Shown here: positions 36,617 to 49,008 of the stretch, piece by piece
Layout: each line of letters starts with the position of its first letter
How positions within the stretch are numbered: the stretch's first letter is position 1
Origin: Raphanus sativus
Taxonomy: Eukaryota; Streptophyta; Magnoliopsida; Brassicales; Brassicaceae
Assembly (NCBI RefSeq): GCF_000801105.2
Contig: NC_079516.1
Span: 51,505,265 to 51,569,264, forward strand
Direction of reading: 5' to 3'
DNA length: 64,000 nucleotides
Made by a program: the position numbers and the translations under genes
Notes under the pieces: model-generated
Seen by the model: the letters and a program-made list of their open reading frames with translations, nothing else
Database searches by the model: none
What the model was told of the DNA's origin: nothing

Positions 36617-37628
36617 ATCTAACCTAACCCTTTCCTAGTTTTTCAGAAACTCTGTTGCTTGGCCTGCTGGTGATAAAAAAGGTGTTTATAACTTTATAAA
36701 GACGAGGCTTTCTCAAAGCCCTAAAACTGAAGAATGATATTTTTTATACGTAGAATGAATAATTAAACTAAATCCACTCTTTATTTAAATCATAAATATT
36801 ATTACTACAGAAACTCTATAAATTAAAATTTAATAAAGTTAATAAAACTTTATATATTAAATAATATAATAAAATATGAATGCGGAATTCTTAATATTAG
36901 TTTATATATATGGTAAAATCAACTATTTCTTATTTTATATAAAAATAATTATATATATAACTTTATAAAATTAATTATTTTATAAATTATTAAATATCAT
37001 AATCATAATTCTATAAGACTATTAACTTATAGAGTTTCTACTGTATTATTTTAGTAAATTATTAACTATTATAGTCATGTTTCTATTCTCCTAATATAAA
37101 AAAATATAAATATAATATAATTACTTTTCTATAAATTTATACTATATAAAAGTTGAGGTTATAAACCATTGAAAACGTTATCATTATTTTACATAATTAT
37201 TTTCAAAATGTCAATATTTTTTAAAAACTATTTATTTCATAGTAAAATACAAATCAATATCGAATAAGGCAAACTAACAAAAGTAAAAACATTATACATA
37301 TACAAACTTAATATATATGAAAAATTCAAAATTTAACATAAACAATTAAGAATATAATAATTAATATGATAATTCATCATTTTCAAAATGTTAATATTCC
37401 CAAAAAACTAAAAGTAAAACTAAATTATTATTCTATATAATTAAACTAAAATAAGTATTACCATTTAAAATTTACTTAGAAATGTTAACTTTTATAGTAA
37501 GATAGAAAATCAAAAGCCAAATAGTAATATTAACATGTCGTTTTGTTTAGAAGCCGAATCTCTAGACTATAGTTGATCTCTACATCAAGCAAAGCCTAGT
37601 TGACCAATATCTTTATATATAAATAATA

Positions 37629-38271
37629 CTAGATCTTGACCCGCGCTTTGGAAGCGCGGAATATTTTACGATAAAAAAATTCACTAATAACTTAACAAAT
37701 ATTTTGGTAATTTTTAAAAGTGTATATTTAAAATATTTTTGCATTTAAATCAGCGTTTTTAAATTCAACCCGATTTTGATTATACCGGTTAATTCGAAGA
37801 TCTGACAATTCAATTTAGGTTTTTAAAATATTCATATTAAAAAAATTACTAAAACCCGAGATTAACCGATTGAACTGTTAGATGACCGATATGTAATCTA
37901 ATTTGATTTAAATTGTAATAATTTCATAATTTGTAATCTTATACTCCAAATTTTAAAGTTCATTATTTTACAATTTATGAAATTATGACGTTTCTACAAA
38001 ATTTTAAAAAGAAAATGATAGATATAACATAACTAAGATTAATTATTGTATTGTTTGGAAATATTGATAGTAGTATAAAAAATATGTTGTTTGGAAATAT
38101 TGATAGTAGCATAAAGAAATAAATATATTGTTTGGAAACATAGATAGTAGTATAAAGAAAGAAACATTAATGATTTAATGTAAGTTTAACTATAAAGTAT
38201 AAAGGTGTATTTAATTTAAAAACTTACAAAATAAATGTTAGGTCCAACAGAATGTTTCTGTTTTAATAAGA
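37629..38271 (-). mobile_element. Helitron-like element H5
   Basis: On the minus strand it starts TCTTATTAAAACAG and ends in a hairpin (CCGCGCTTCC / GGAAGCGCGG) followed by GGTCAAGATCTAG before a T. It is 643 bp. A near-identical copy (H6) is at 63330-63973. The empty site is preserved in the second tandem copy at about 39404. No coding capacity. Confidence 0.85.
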
Positions 38272-38499
38272 TATATTAGTTTCCTGCCAACGTGAAAATT
38301 TGGTTAGCTACGAGAAGCATCTTTTTGTTGGTTAATTGGGATTAAATCAGAACGAAAAAAAAAACACTTTTGATTATGTCAAATCTCTAGAGTTCACAGT
38401 GCAAAACTAAAAACCAAAATAAAAGGAGAAAAATGAAAAGACATTAGTGCTTCTAAATAAGATAATTAAACGAAAAACTTCACTACATCAAGCAAAAGC

Positions 38500-38684
38500 C
38501 TAGTCGACCAACAAAAATCCTTCAGCAACAGATTTGTCCTTTTTCTTGTCTAGTTCAACTTTCAGACACGACACCATCAGCTCAATGTTATTGACGCTTT
38601 CCTCAAGCTGATGGAACCGAGCATCATCAGATTTCGTCCTCTCTAAGAACCTTTCCTCAATCGTTGTATTCAAACAATTCAGCT
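38500..38684 (-). pseudogene. 3' fragment of MATH gene B, made by tandem duplication
   Basis: Contains the last 61 codons and stop of cluster gene B, nearly identical to 39631-39815, then breaks off at the duplication junction. There is no promoter or MATH part, so it cannot encode a full protein. It belongs to the copy 1 duplication unit. Confidence 0.85.
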
Positions 38685-38691
38685 CAATGTT

Positions 38692-39815
38692 ATCAACTAT
38701 TTTCTTATTTTATATAAAAATAATATTATATATATAACTTTTATAAAATTAATTATTTTATAAATTATTAAATATCATAATCATAATTCTATAAGACTAT
38801 TAACTTATAGAGTTTCTACTGTATTATTTTAGTAAATTATTAACTATTATAGTCATGTTTCTATTCTCCTAATATAAAAAAATATAAATATAATATAATT
38901 ACTTTTCTATAAATTTATACTATATAAAAGCTGAGGTTATAAACCATTGAAAACGTTATCATTATTTACATAATTATTTTCAAAATGTCAATATTTTTTA
39001 AAAACTATTTATTTCATAGTAAAATACAAATCAATATCGAATAAGGCAAACTAACAAAAGTAAAAACATTATACATATACAAACTTAATATATATGAAAA
39101 ATTCAAAATTTAACATAAACAATTAAGAATATAATAATTAATATGATAATTCATCATTTTCAAAATGTTAATATTCCCAAAAAACTAAAAGTAAAACTAA
39201 ATTATTATTCTATATAATTAAACTAAAATAAGTATTACCATTTAAAAATTTACTTAGAAATGTTAACTTTTATAGTAAGATAGAAAATCAAAAGCCAAAT
39301 AGTAATATTAACATGTCGTTTTGTTTAGAAGCCGAATCTCTAGACTATAGTTGATCTCTACATCAAGCAAAGCCTAGTTGACCAATATCTTTATATATAA
39401 ATAATATTAGTTTCCTGCCAACGTGAAAATTTGGTTAGCTACGAGAAGCATCTTTTTGTTGGTTAATTGGGATTAAATCAGAACGAAAAAAAAAACACTT
39501 TTGATTATGTCAAATCTCTAGAGTTCACAGTGCAAAACTAAAAACCAAAATAAAAGGAGAAAAATGAAAAGACATTAGTGCTTCTAAATAAGATAATTAA
39601 ACGAAAAACTTCACTACATCAAGCAAAAGCCTAGTCGACCAACAAAAATCCTTCAGCAACAGATTTGTCCTTTTTCTTGTCTAGTTCAACTTTCAGACAC
39701 GACACCATCAGCTCAATGTTATTGACGCTTTCCTCAAGCTGATGGAACCGAGCATCATCAGATTTCGTCCTCTCTAAGAACCTTTCCTCAATCGTTGTAT
39801 TCAAACAATTCAGCT
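38692..39815. repeat. Tandem duplication, copy 2 (no Helitron)
   Basis: Second unit of the duplication. It keeps the uninterrupted target site of H5 and includes the 3' end of MATH gene B as its right edge. Confidence 0.85.
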
Positions 39816-41512
39816 TGAATCCCACTTTCCTTGACATGTCCTTGACACGTTCCTCGAGTTGTTGAACTAGAGACTCGTCATAAGTATCAATCTTTGTATT
39901 CACAGAGTCCAGCTTGAATCCTATATCCATCAGTTCAATATTCTTGATGCGTTCCTCGAGTTGTTGGACCCGAGACTCATCAGCATCATATGATTCCTTC
40001 CTCTCCAAGGCAATCTCCTCGAGCTTCAACTTCAAACTGTCCAGTTTAGAGCCTGTTTTCATTAGCTCAATCTTCTTGAGACGCCCCTCGAGCAGTTGGG
40101 CCCGAGACTCAACTGCATCATGTGATTTCTTCTTCTCCAAGGAAACCTCCTCAAGCTTCGACTTCAAACTGTCCAGTTTCAATCCTAGTTCCATCAGCTC
40201 AAGATTCTTGACGCTTTCTTCCAGTTTTTGGAAACGACATTCATCAGCAGCATGTGATTTCTTCCTCTCACGCTTTGACTTCAAACAGTCCTTCTTGAAG
40301 CCTGATACCATTAGTTCAAGATTCTTGATGCGTTCCTCAAGTAGTGGGACCAGAGACTCATCAGCAGCATCGTCTGCGTTCTTCCTCTTGAAGGAAACTT
40401 CATCAAACTTTGACTTCAACCAGTCCAGCTTGGCTCCTACTTCCGCAAGCTCACTCAACTTGCTGCAAGCGTTACTCAGAGTATTCTTGTATTCTGTCTT
40501 CGCCACGTGCTCTGCGAATGTCTTTTTCACTGAAGCAACCTGCCAAGAAAACGTGTTTTTGTTACTCATCCATATAAATCATAAGTTTCTCTTCAAAAAT
40601 AAAAGAAGAGACATATACTTTTTTTCTACTTACATGAGCAGCAAAAACTTGAAAACCATTGATATCCCCGCATTCTCCATCAAAAGCTTCAACAACTTTA
40701 ATGTAGACTTCAATGATGAGTTTATCATTCTCCAAAAACCCACTTTCCTGAAATTTGCTTAGAGGCAAAGCCTTTCGGCTACCCCATGCTGGATTCTCAG
40801 CGCAAAACAAGTTTCTTTTTCCCATTACTGTGGAACAAATACAAAAAAAAACAAAAAGTTAAGTTCTTCATCCGTCACATGCTTAATGTTTAATTTCTCC
40901 CTCTTTAAGATTCAAACATGAGTTTAGGCCTATCGCATTTATCAACGAGTCCTATGTAAGCTCATCACAAAAGAGATCTTGCAAATCAATAGTTAATATC
41001 TAGTCTCTCAGTGCTAAACGTTTGTAACTTCCAAACACATGCAATTACACAAAAAAAAAAGAATAAAAGAAAAGAGTCAAACAAGAAAAGATATAACGTA
41101 CTTGATGATCTATAGAGTTCTTTGTTGGACTCATTCAGCACAAGAAAGTAATATTTAGCACTTCTCTTCCAACCAGTTCGCAAGGATTTACGATTTGCAA
41201 CGTAGAGGAACAAACACAGCTGATCATTATAATCTCCCTTGGGCTGAACTGCGAGATACCTGAAAGAATATAAAACGAAGATGAAACCCTTTTGTAAACA
41301 GTGCTAGGTAACAAAAACAAAACTACAATTTAATCAATCGCGAGAACATGAACGATTTATTAACAAGCTAACTTGCTAAGTTTAAGTTTAGATCCTTCTA
41401 TGTTTTTTTACCATTCGCATCCGCCAGCCACGAAGTCCTTAGACGCTATGACATCTTCCTTGTCGGAGAAGTTATCTATCTCAAACCTGAAACTAGGTCT
41501 TTGATCCCACAT
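39631..41512 (-). CDS. MATH-domain and coiled-coil protein, cluster gene B
   Basis: Four exons: 41412-41512, 41102-41259, 40634-40827 and 39631-40539, giving 453 residues. MATH domain about 5-150 ([15 protein letters not shown] start), then a coiled coil of about seven units. Two clear adjacent units are 44 residues each ([18 protein letters not shown]... and [18 protein letters not shown]...). The end is GFLLVD. Exon 1 is 101 bp, as in genes A, C and D. Gene C is its closest copy, sharing 3' and 5' flanks. All three introns keep GT/AG borders and the frame is intact, so the gene looks functional. Confidence 0.87.
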
Positions 41513-41608
41513 ATTCGACTTAAAAAATCTGGTAGATTTGGTTATTTCTAGCAAGGAAGATATTTCGTAAACTTTGTATGATGATAAGTTTAGGCGTAAG
41601 AAGTCCTG

Positions 41609-41616
41609 TATTTATA
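41609..41616 (-). promoter_or_regulatory. TATA box of MATH gene B
   Basis: TATAAATA on the minus strand, about 97 bp upstream of the ATG and preceded by GTCCTCTAC, a context shared with genes C and D. Confidence 0.6.
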
Positions 41617-41637
41617 GTAGAGGACACAAAAAGAAGA

Positions 41638-41935
41638 AAGGAAAACTTCCTTAAAACCCTAGCACAATAGGAAAAGCAAAATAATTAATTAAACTAAAAT
41701 ATTTTATACTTATATGATAAGACAAGGATGCAATTTTCTAGTGTTTTTCCATTATAATTATCATTAAGAATGAGGAAGAAAGGAAAACTTCCTTAAAGCC
41801 CTAGGCAATACGAAAGCAAAATAATAATTAAACTAAAATCTTTTCTCTTTATATATTTTTCTCTTTATATAATAAGACCAAAATGTAATTTTAGTGTTTT
41901 TACATTATAATTATCATTAAGAATTTCCATTATCT
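41638..41935. repeat. Duplicated promoter segment upstream of gene B
   Basis: About 135 bp beginning GGAAAACTTCCTTAAA(A/G)CCC and ending with CATTATAATTATCATTAAGAA occurs twice in tandem. Part of it recurs upstream of genes C and D. A shorter repeat of ATTATCATTAAGAATTTCC follows to about 41966. Confidence 0.7.
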
Positions 41936-42040
41936 TAACAAAATTATCATTAAGAATTTCCATTATCATGTAAACCCCACAAGAACCTGATTTGAAATCA
42001 GGAACCCCAATCTTTACAGGAGCTCGCCGTCTTTATTTCG

Positions 42041-42691
42041 CAGGGCGGAGGCATGTGGAAGGGAGGGGTCAGCTGACCCCACTTAATTTTAATTATCTCA
42101 AGTGTAATGGAAAAATCTATAGCATTGACCACTTAAAGTTTTCTAATTGACCCCTATATGATCTGAAGTCAATGTTACTCCAACTAAATAAAATTATTTG
42201 CTGACAAAAAATATTAAACAAATAAAACAAAATTATTTCATCGTATTAATTAAATAAACTCATATGAATATTTTTAACCACACAAAATATGTTTATAACT
42301 AAAGTAAAATATAATATATTTGTATTCATTTTATTTGTTTAAATTTGAGCATTATATATTATTCTAGCTTTATATATTTTCAAATATACTAAAACAACTA
42401 TCAGGAATTCAGGTTTTATATAAGTAAAATGGGATAAAATAATAAATTATTAAAATGTCAATAAATAATATTTTAATGTCAATTAGTTTAATCTAAATTA
42501 TAGACTATAATTATAAATTCTGACTTCTAATTTTTTTATTAAATTTGGTTTAGCAATAGTAAATACATTTTTTTAAATATATATAACAATAATCTAAAAA
42601 ATATTTTTGATATATAATATTTTGGTGTTTTTCTACCATTAATATTTTGAAAATTTGACTCAAGTTGAAAAAATTTATAGCTCCGCTACTG
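42041..42691. mobile_element. Non-autonomous hAT-like element
   Basis: The left end CAGGGCGGAG and right end (complement CAGTAGCGGAG) are hAT-type inverted termini. The flanking octamers are TTATTTCG and TTATTTAA, six of eight identical, fitting an aged 8-bp target duplication. The 651-bp interior includes GGGGTCAGCTGACCCC and no transposase. It is upstream of gene B. Confidence 0.65.
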
Positions 42692-43083
42692 TTATTTAAG
42701 GATTCTGCTTTTGATGCCATTAAGAGAGCTCGAGATGCGGATTCAACCTCAACTAGAAACGAAATGAAAGATCTATATATATATCTGAAGCCTCTTAAGA
42801 AGGGTCCAAAAATTTGGTTACAAAGAAAAAGAAGGGTCCAAAAGAGCCCATTAATAGATCCATCCGATTTTGCTTGTGTAGTCAATGGATTAATCAATGG
42901 AGATAGATTTTTTTTTTTGAATTGTATGGATTTAGAGATAAAGATTTAGAACAGGAGATTGTTTCTAAGGATTGGAATCAAAGATTAGAGCAAGAAAGGG
43001 GTGCACTTTAACCTAAAACATGATCCAACGAAAACGTAAGTTATTAAGATACAGAGAATGAAACACATAACCATGTCGTTTTT

Positions 43084-43370
43084 TTTTTTTAACGCTGATT
43101 TATTATGATATTACAATTATTAGGAACATTACATAAACGATTCGACAACCGACAATATTACCTGTCTTATGAAGATCCTTCCATAATCGCATAGTTACAT
43201 GTAATCTTTCCTTCCATAATCTCCATAGTTGTCTAATAAATCGCGTTCTCTCCGGGACTTGAAACCTGAAATTGAGAAAATCTGCAATAAATTGCATAGT
43301 CTGAGAGTCGAACCCCAGACCTGGGTGTAGAAGCCTTTAGACCTTAACCATTAGGCTAAGGTGCTTCCAC
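43084..43370 (-). mobile_element. tRNA-derived SINE (minus strand)
   Basis: Flanked by a target duplication, ACCATGTCGTTT, at 43070 and 43371. On the minus strand it starts GGTGTGGAAGCACC with an A box (TAGCCTAATGGTTAAGG) and a B box (GGTTCGACTC, 43305-43314). It ends in poly(A), seen as the T run at 43079-43090. It lies at the left edge of the duplicated 3' flank of gene C. Confidence 0.85.
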
Positions 43371-43692
43371 ACCATGTCGTTTTGTTTAGAAGCCGAATCT
43401 CTAGAATATAGTTGATCTTTACATCAAGCAAAGCCTAGTTGACCAATATCTTTATATATATAATATTAGTTTCCTGCCAACGTGAAAATTTGTTTAGCTA
43501 CGAGAAACATCGTTTTATTGGTTAATTGGGATTAAATCAGAACGAAAAAAAAACACTTATGATTATATCAAATCTCTAGAGTTCACAGTGCAAAACTAAA
43601 AACCAAAATAAAAGGAGAAAAATGAAAAGACATTAGTGCTTCTAAATAAGAATCAATAAACTAAAAACTTGATCACTACATCAAGCAAAAGC

Positions 43693-45682
43693 CTAGTCGA
43701 CCAACAAAAATCCTTCAGCAACAGATTTGTCCTTTTTCTTGTCTAGTTCAACTTCGAGACCCGACACCATTAGCTCAATGTTATTGACGCTTTCCTCAAG
43801 TTGATGGAACCGAGCATCATCAAATTTCTTCCTCTCTAAGGACCTTTCCTCAATCGTTGTATTCAAACAATCGGCCAGCTTGAATCCCACTTTCCTTGAC
43901 ATGTCCTTGACACGTTCCTCGAGTTGTTGAACTAGAGACTCGCCAGAAATATCAATCCTTGTATTCACACAGTCCAGCTTGAATCCTATATCCATCAGCT
44001 CAATATTCTTGATGCGTTCCTCGAGTTGTTGGACCCGAGACTCATAAGCATCATATGATTCCTTCCTCTCCAAAACAATCTCCTCAAGCTTCAACTTCAA
44101 ACTGTCCAGTTTAGAGCCTGTTTTCATTAGCTCAATCTTCTTGAGACGCCCCTCGAGCAGTTGGGCCCGAGACTCAACTGCATCATGTGATTTCTTCTTC
44201 TCCAAGGAAACCTCCTCAAGCTTCGACTTCAAACTGTCCAGTTTCAATCCTAGTTCCATCAGCTCAAGATTCTTGACGCTTTCTTCCAGTTTTTGGAAAC
44301 GACATTCATCAGCAGCATGTGATATCTTCCTCTCACACTTTGACTTCAAACAGTCCTTCTTGAAGCCTGATACCATTAGTTCAAGATTCTTGATGCGTTC
44401 CTCGAGTAGTGGGACCAGAGACTCATCAGCAGCACCATCGTCTGTGTTCTTGCTCTTGAAGGTATCAAACTTTGACTTTAACCAGTCCAGCTTGACTCCT
44501 ACTTCGGCAAGTTCACTCAACTTGCTGCAAGCGTTGCTTAGAGTATTCATGTATTCCTTCTTGGCCACATGCTCTCCGAATGTCTTTTTCACTGAAGCAA
44601 CCTGCCAAGAAAACGTGGTTTTGTTAGTCTTCCATAAAAATTCATATGTTGTTTATTCAAAAACAAAGAGAAAAGACGTATCCTTTTTTGACTTACATGA
44701 GCAGAAAAAACTTGAAAACCATTGATATCCCGGCCTTCTCCATCGAAAGCTTCAACAACTTTAATGTAGACTTCAATGATGAGTTTATCATTCTCCAAAA
44801 ACCCACTTTCCTGAAACTTGCTTAGAGGCAAGGTCTTACTGACACCCCATCCTGGATTCCTAGCGCAAAAAACCACACTTTCTCTCCTACCGTATACTGT
44901 GGAACATTATACAAAATAACAAAAAGTTAAGTTCTTCATCATTCAGATGCGTATGTATAGTTGCTACCTCTCGAGATTCAAACATGAGTTTGAGGCCTAT
45001 GTAAGCTCATCACAAAAGAGCACCACAAAAGAGCTTATGTATAGTTAAGTTCTTTATCAGTGATTCAAGCATGCTTATGTTTGAGCTCATCACAAGATTC
45101 AAGCATGTTTGAGTTCAAGATTCAAACATGCTTATGTATAGATGCTTATGTATAGTTAAGTTCTTTATCAATGAGGCCTATGTAAGCTCATCACAATAGG
45201 TTATCACTAGTCGCTTAGCGCTAAGCGTTTGTAAATTCCAAACACATGAAATTCCAAAAGAAAACAAAAACAAAAGAATAAAAGAAAAGAGCCGAACAAG
45301 AAAAGATATAACTTCATTACCTGATGATCTATAAAGCTCTCTGTTGGACTTATTCAGCACACGGAAGTAATATTTAGCACTTCTTTTCCATCCAGTTCGC
45401 AAGGATTCACGATTCGCAACGTTGAGGAACAAAGACAAGTGATCATTATATTTGGGACAAACTGAAAGATACCTGAAAGATTATAAAACAAAGATGAAAC
45501 CGTTTTGTAATCAGTGCTAGGTACAAAAACAATCAAATAAATCAATCTCCGAGAACATGAAGAGATAAATGTATGTTTTACCATTCGCAACCACCAGCCA
45601 CGAATACCCTAGACGCTATGGCAGCTTCCTTGTCCGAGAAGTTATCTATCTCAAACCTGGAACTAGGGTTTTGATCCCACAT
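43693..45682 (-). CDS. MATH-domain and coiled-coil protein, cluster gene C
   Basis: Four exons: 45582-45682, 45321-45472, 44697-44896 and 43693-44601, giving 453 residues, the same as gene B. MATH domain about 5-150, with [25 protein letters not shown] at the exon 2/3 join. Then a coiled coil with the same seven-unit plan as gene B, ending GFLLVD. High similarity to gene B in exons and flanks points to a recent tandem duplication. Intron 2 (44897-45320) has grown by local short duplications of ATGCTTATGTATAG and AGATTCAAACATG. Confidence 0.87.
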
Positions 45683-45780
45683 ATTCGACTTGCAGAATCT
45701 GGTAGATTTGGTTATTTTTTAGCAAAGAAGAAATTTTCAGAAACTTTGTATGATGATACGTTCAGGCATAAGAAGTCCTG

Positions 45781-45788
45781 TATATATA
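45781..45788 (-). promoter_or_regulatory. TATA box of MATH gene C
   Basis: TATATATA on the minus strand, about 99 bp upstream of the ATG, preceded by GTCCTC as in genes B and D. Confidence 0.55.
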
Positions 45789-46127
45789 GAGGACACAAAA
45801 AAGATGAAAGGAGAACTTCCTTAAAACCCTAGCCCAATAGGAATACTCAAAGCAAAATAATTAATTAAACTAAAATATTTTCCCTTTATATGATAAGACC
45901 AGAATGTAAAATTTCGAGTGTTTTTACATAATACTTATCATTAAGAATTTTTCCATTATCTTTTTTCTTTGGTAAAATGTTAAATTTTTCCATTATCTTG
46001 TCAAAATATTGTATACTAAAGAAATATTAATTTTGAGACACTTCACGCCCACGTAACCCACAGGAATATGTAATTCGAAACGGGAAACTTCAATCTGTAC
46101 AGAAGCTCCCTCGCCGTCTTTATTTCC

Positions 46128-46400
46128 CGGGGGCGTAGGCATGTGGAAGGGAAGAGGTCAACTGACCCCACTTTAATTTTAAATTGTGTTATGGCAAAAC
46201 TTATAGCATTGACCCGTAAGTTTTCTAACTGACCCATATTTTATCTGAAGTTAATGTTACTCTAACTAAATATAGTTATTTTATCATTTTAATTTTAAAA
46301 CAAACTCATGTTAGTAATTTTAACCACACAAAATATGGTTATAACTAAGGTAAAATATCATTTATATGTATTCATTTTCCTTGTTTAAAATTTTGAGCAT
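46128..46400. mobile_element. hAT-like remnant, duplicated with gene C
   Basis: Corresponds to the left part of the element at 42041-42691, with the same left flank (CTCGCCGTCTTTATTT). The right end is lost near the start of the Harbinger-like element. Confidence 0.55.
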
Positions 46401-46413
46401 GCTAAAACTTTAA

Positions 46414-48395
46414 GAGCATCATTATCACTGTATCTTAGAGCGTCCTTAGTTTAATTTTAATTAAAAAGAAAATAAAAAACACTTAATAATAGAAGGACGT
46501 TCAAGGACGTGTCTTAATTAAAATACAAAAATGAATGTCTTTACGGACACACGTCACTTTCTCCGTTCTTTGGTTCTGTTTCTCTCTCCCTCTCGCTCAC
46601 AATCATCGCCACAAACTGAGTCGAATTCCAGCAGATGTTTTGTGAATCGAAATTGAAAGGCGCTGACTTTGTTTCTGCCGGTTCTCTATCTCTCTCTCGC
46701 TCTCGGTAAAAGCTTCAGAGACGATCGGCTTTTCAAAGGATCTGCCATGACCAAACGTGGAGCTTACGAGGCTCTCTGCTCTCTCTTACATGGCCGATGC
46801 TGGTAATCAATCTCCTTGATCTCATCTCGATTCCTAGTGTTTCATTGAAATCTATGTGTTTGCTGACATTGAGATTTGTATGTTCTTGTTGATTCGCAGT
46901 GAAACCTCAACACAAACAAACTCATAAAAAACTAGTGTTCTTGTCTCTTCTCTGTTTTTGATTTGATTTTAGCTAATCCTTACTGTAGTGATCTAGAACA
47001 AACAAAAGGATATTTTTTTAATAAGTGAAAAGGAATGAACTTTGTTGATGATGGTTTGAAATTACTGATGACAATGGAGTGTTTACTCTTTGTAGATTAT
47101 TTGAATAGTTTTATATTTGTGTTCTTGTCTTCTCTGTTTCTTTTTTCAGCTAAAACAGAAAGAAACCGTACCAGGAGCAAGAAGCTCTCACGCCATAGCT
47201 CTCGTAGGCAACAGTAAGCGATTTGATTTTTAATGAGTTTTGAGATGATTGCAGGAGAATTGGAGAATTTGGTGTGACTTTTGTTAAAACACTCTAAAAT
47301 CTCATCTAAAACAGTGGGATTTGGATTTTTATTTTTATAACTAAGGAACTCCTCTCAAACACTCTAGAAACACTTAAAGTACTCTAAAATCTCCAACTTA
47401 AATTTTGTTCAATAACAGTGGATTTCAGAGTGTTTTATAAAATGTCAAGTTCAATAACACTGGATTTTAAAGTGTTTTTTAAAATCCACGTTTGAATAAC
47501 AGTAGATTTGTCATTTTAATACAAATCACTTAAAACTCTTAGTTGAATACACCCTCCTAAGTGTACGCTTTTGGGGGCGAGTTCCAGCCCCGTGTCCCCG
47601 TGGACAACCATCTCCACGTTTTCGACCTCCACACTCTAACATGGTCCATCTAAGATGGTTAGGTCTCACCGATTCATCACCAAATAAGCGGCGTTTCTTG
47701 TTTTTCCCCGATCAATTATGGCGGAGGAAGATGTCATCGCTTACCCCATGCAGCCTTCCGACCACAAGCGCAAGCTTGAGAATGTCGAATCCGAGATCCA
47801 AGTAATGTGACGTTTAATGCTTATTACCACAAGACGGGGAAAGCTTCGGGGGTTGTGACTTTAAAGGAGTTGCTACGCTTACTACCACTGATCCAAGTAA
47901 TGTGAAAAACGTTATCTCATTCACCTCTTTTTTCTGTTTACTGATTCATGTTTTACTGATTCTCTGTGCAGGTAGAGGAACGTGTGTGTTCCCTGGAAGG
48001 TAACTTTTATCTTCTTCTTGACAAAATATTAGTATTGTAACGAATCAACCTCTCACCGTTTTTGTATCAACTCGGAGAAGATGAACAACTCCTAGTTCTT
48101 TGTTTCTTAATTTTAGTTTCTTTCCTTGCAAAAGTTAAGATAACAATGCTCAGTCCCAGCATTTGCTATTGTTTTCATGTTCTTATCTTAATATATCATT
48201 TAATCTACATGTGCTTGTTTCAAGTTCCATCTCAAACTCTTTCTTCCATCTCAAGTTTTATTATCTAAGAGACACCAAAAATCTTTAGCAATAATCTACA
48301 CATTTAGTAATGTATCTTAAGTTTGATTCTTAATCTAAAAAAACTAATAAAATATACTAAGATACATCATTTTGGTCCTAGCAATAAGGATGCTC
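46414..48395. mobile_element. PIF/Harbinger-like element carrying gene pieces
   Basis: Flanked by TAA on both sides. The ends are inverted: left GAGCATCATTATCACTG and the complement of the right end GAGCATCCTTATTGC, followed on both sides by related TATCTTAG/A sequence. The 1982-bp interior has no transposase. It holds host-like pieces: a CT-rich leader with MTKRGAYEALCSLLHG (46747) and a second leader with MAEEDVIAYPMQPSDHKRK (about 47718). A MITE-like AT-rich patch lies between about 47270 and 47560. It looks like a non-autonomous element that captured gene fragments. Confidence 0.6.
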
Positions 48396-48451
48396 TAAGA
48401 GATTGGTAAACTGATGTTATGTGTTTGTCTTTTTAGATAAATTATTATAGT

Positions 48452-48703
48452 TTCTTTTTTTTGTAATAAAAAAAGAGTTAAACCCGGGTAAATTAATGAC
48501 ACAGACCTAACCCCCGGGTGGGAGGTGCAGCCCACGGATAGACCCTCTCCCGAGTATTTAAATGGATCGAAAGCATAGATCCATATCCGCATGGCCACGT
48601 GTGGAGTTAGTAATCTCGCACTAGAGGAGAATTAAACCCTGGTCTTGACCATAAAGGCATTCATCCTCTAGTGGAAACCACTAAACCACCACAACGTGGT
48701 TAT
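48452..48703 (-). mobile_element. Probable tRNA-derived SINE (minus strand)
   Basis: The minus strand starts near 48703 with GTTGTGGTGGTTTAGTGGTT, a tRNA-like A box. A degenerate B box (GGGTTTAATTC) follows and a T-rich run ends it at 48452-48460. I could not find a clear target duplication. Confidence 0.45.
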
Positions 48704-49008
48704 TAAATATTAACTTGAATTTATATGTGAAAATAGGGTTTTAATTATAAAATAAATATCACACAGTGTATGAAAAAAAATCATAAAACTAATAAAGAAC
48801 CACGTTCTAAAAATCATTATAGTTTTTATATTTTAAAATATATTAAAAAACTATCTACTAATTACACATGTAAAAATTGGATAAAATAATAACTTATTAA
48901 AAAGTCAATAAATAATATTTATACATTTTAGTTCTAAGAATATTATATAATTTGTCTCAGCAATAGTAAATACGTTTTGTTTATTTTTAATTATATATAA
49001 CAATAAGC

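Larger units (their letters stand above)
36918..38684. repeat. Tandem duplication, copy 1 (with Helitron)
   Basis: Matches 38692-39815 along its whole length except for the 643-bp Helitron at 37629-38271. Without the Helitron it is 1124 bp, the same length as copy 2. The seven bases between the copies (CAATGTT) look like a template-switch filler, since CAGCTCAATGTTAT also occurs in the adjacent exon sequence. Confidence 0.85.

Noticed and set aside
42665..42949. Plus-strand 94-codon frame next to the hAT element
   Set aside because: It overlaps the hAT right end and contains a small internal repeat, with no family resemblance; it is probably chance or transposon debris.
43300..43370. Possible minus-strand tRNA gene
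   Set aside because: It is the head of a longer SINE with poly(A) and target duplication; the cloverleaf is not complete.
47035..47217. A 60-codon frame in the Harbinger-like element
   Set aside because: It is mostly intron-like sequence; only the last basic residues look exon-derived and no complete gene is supported.
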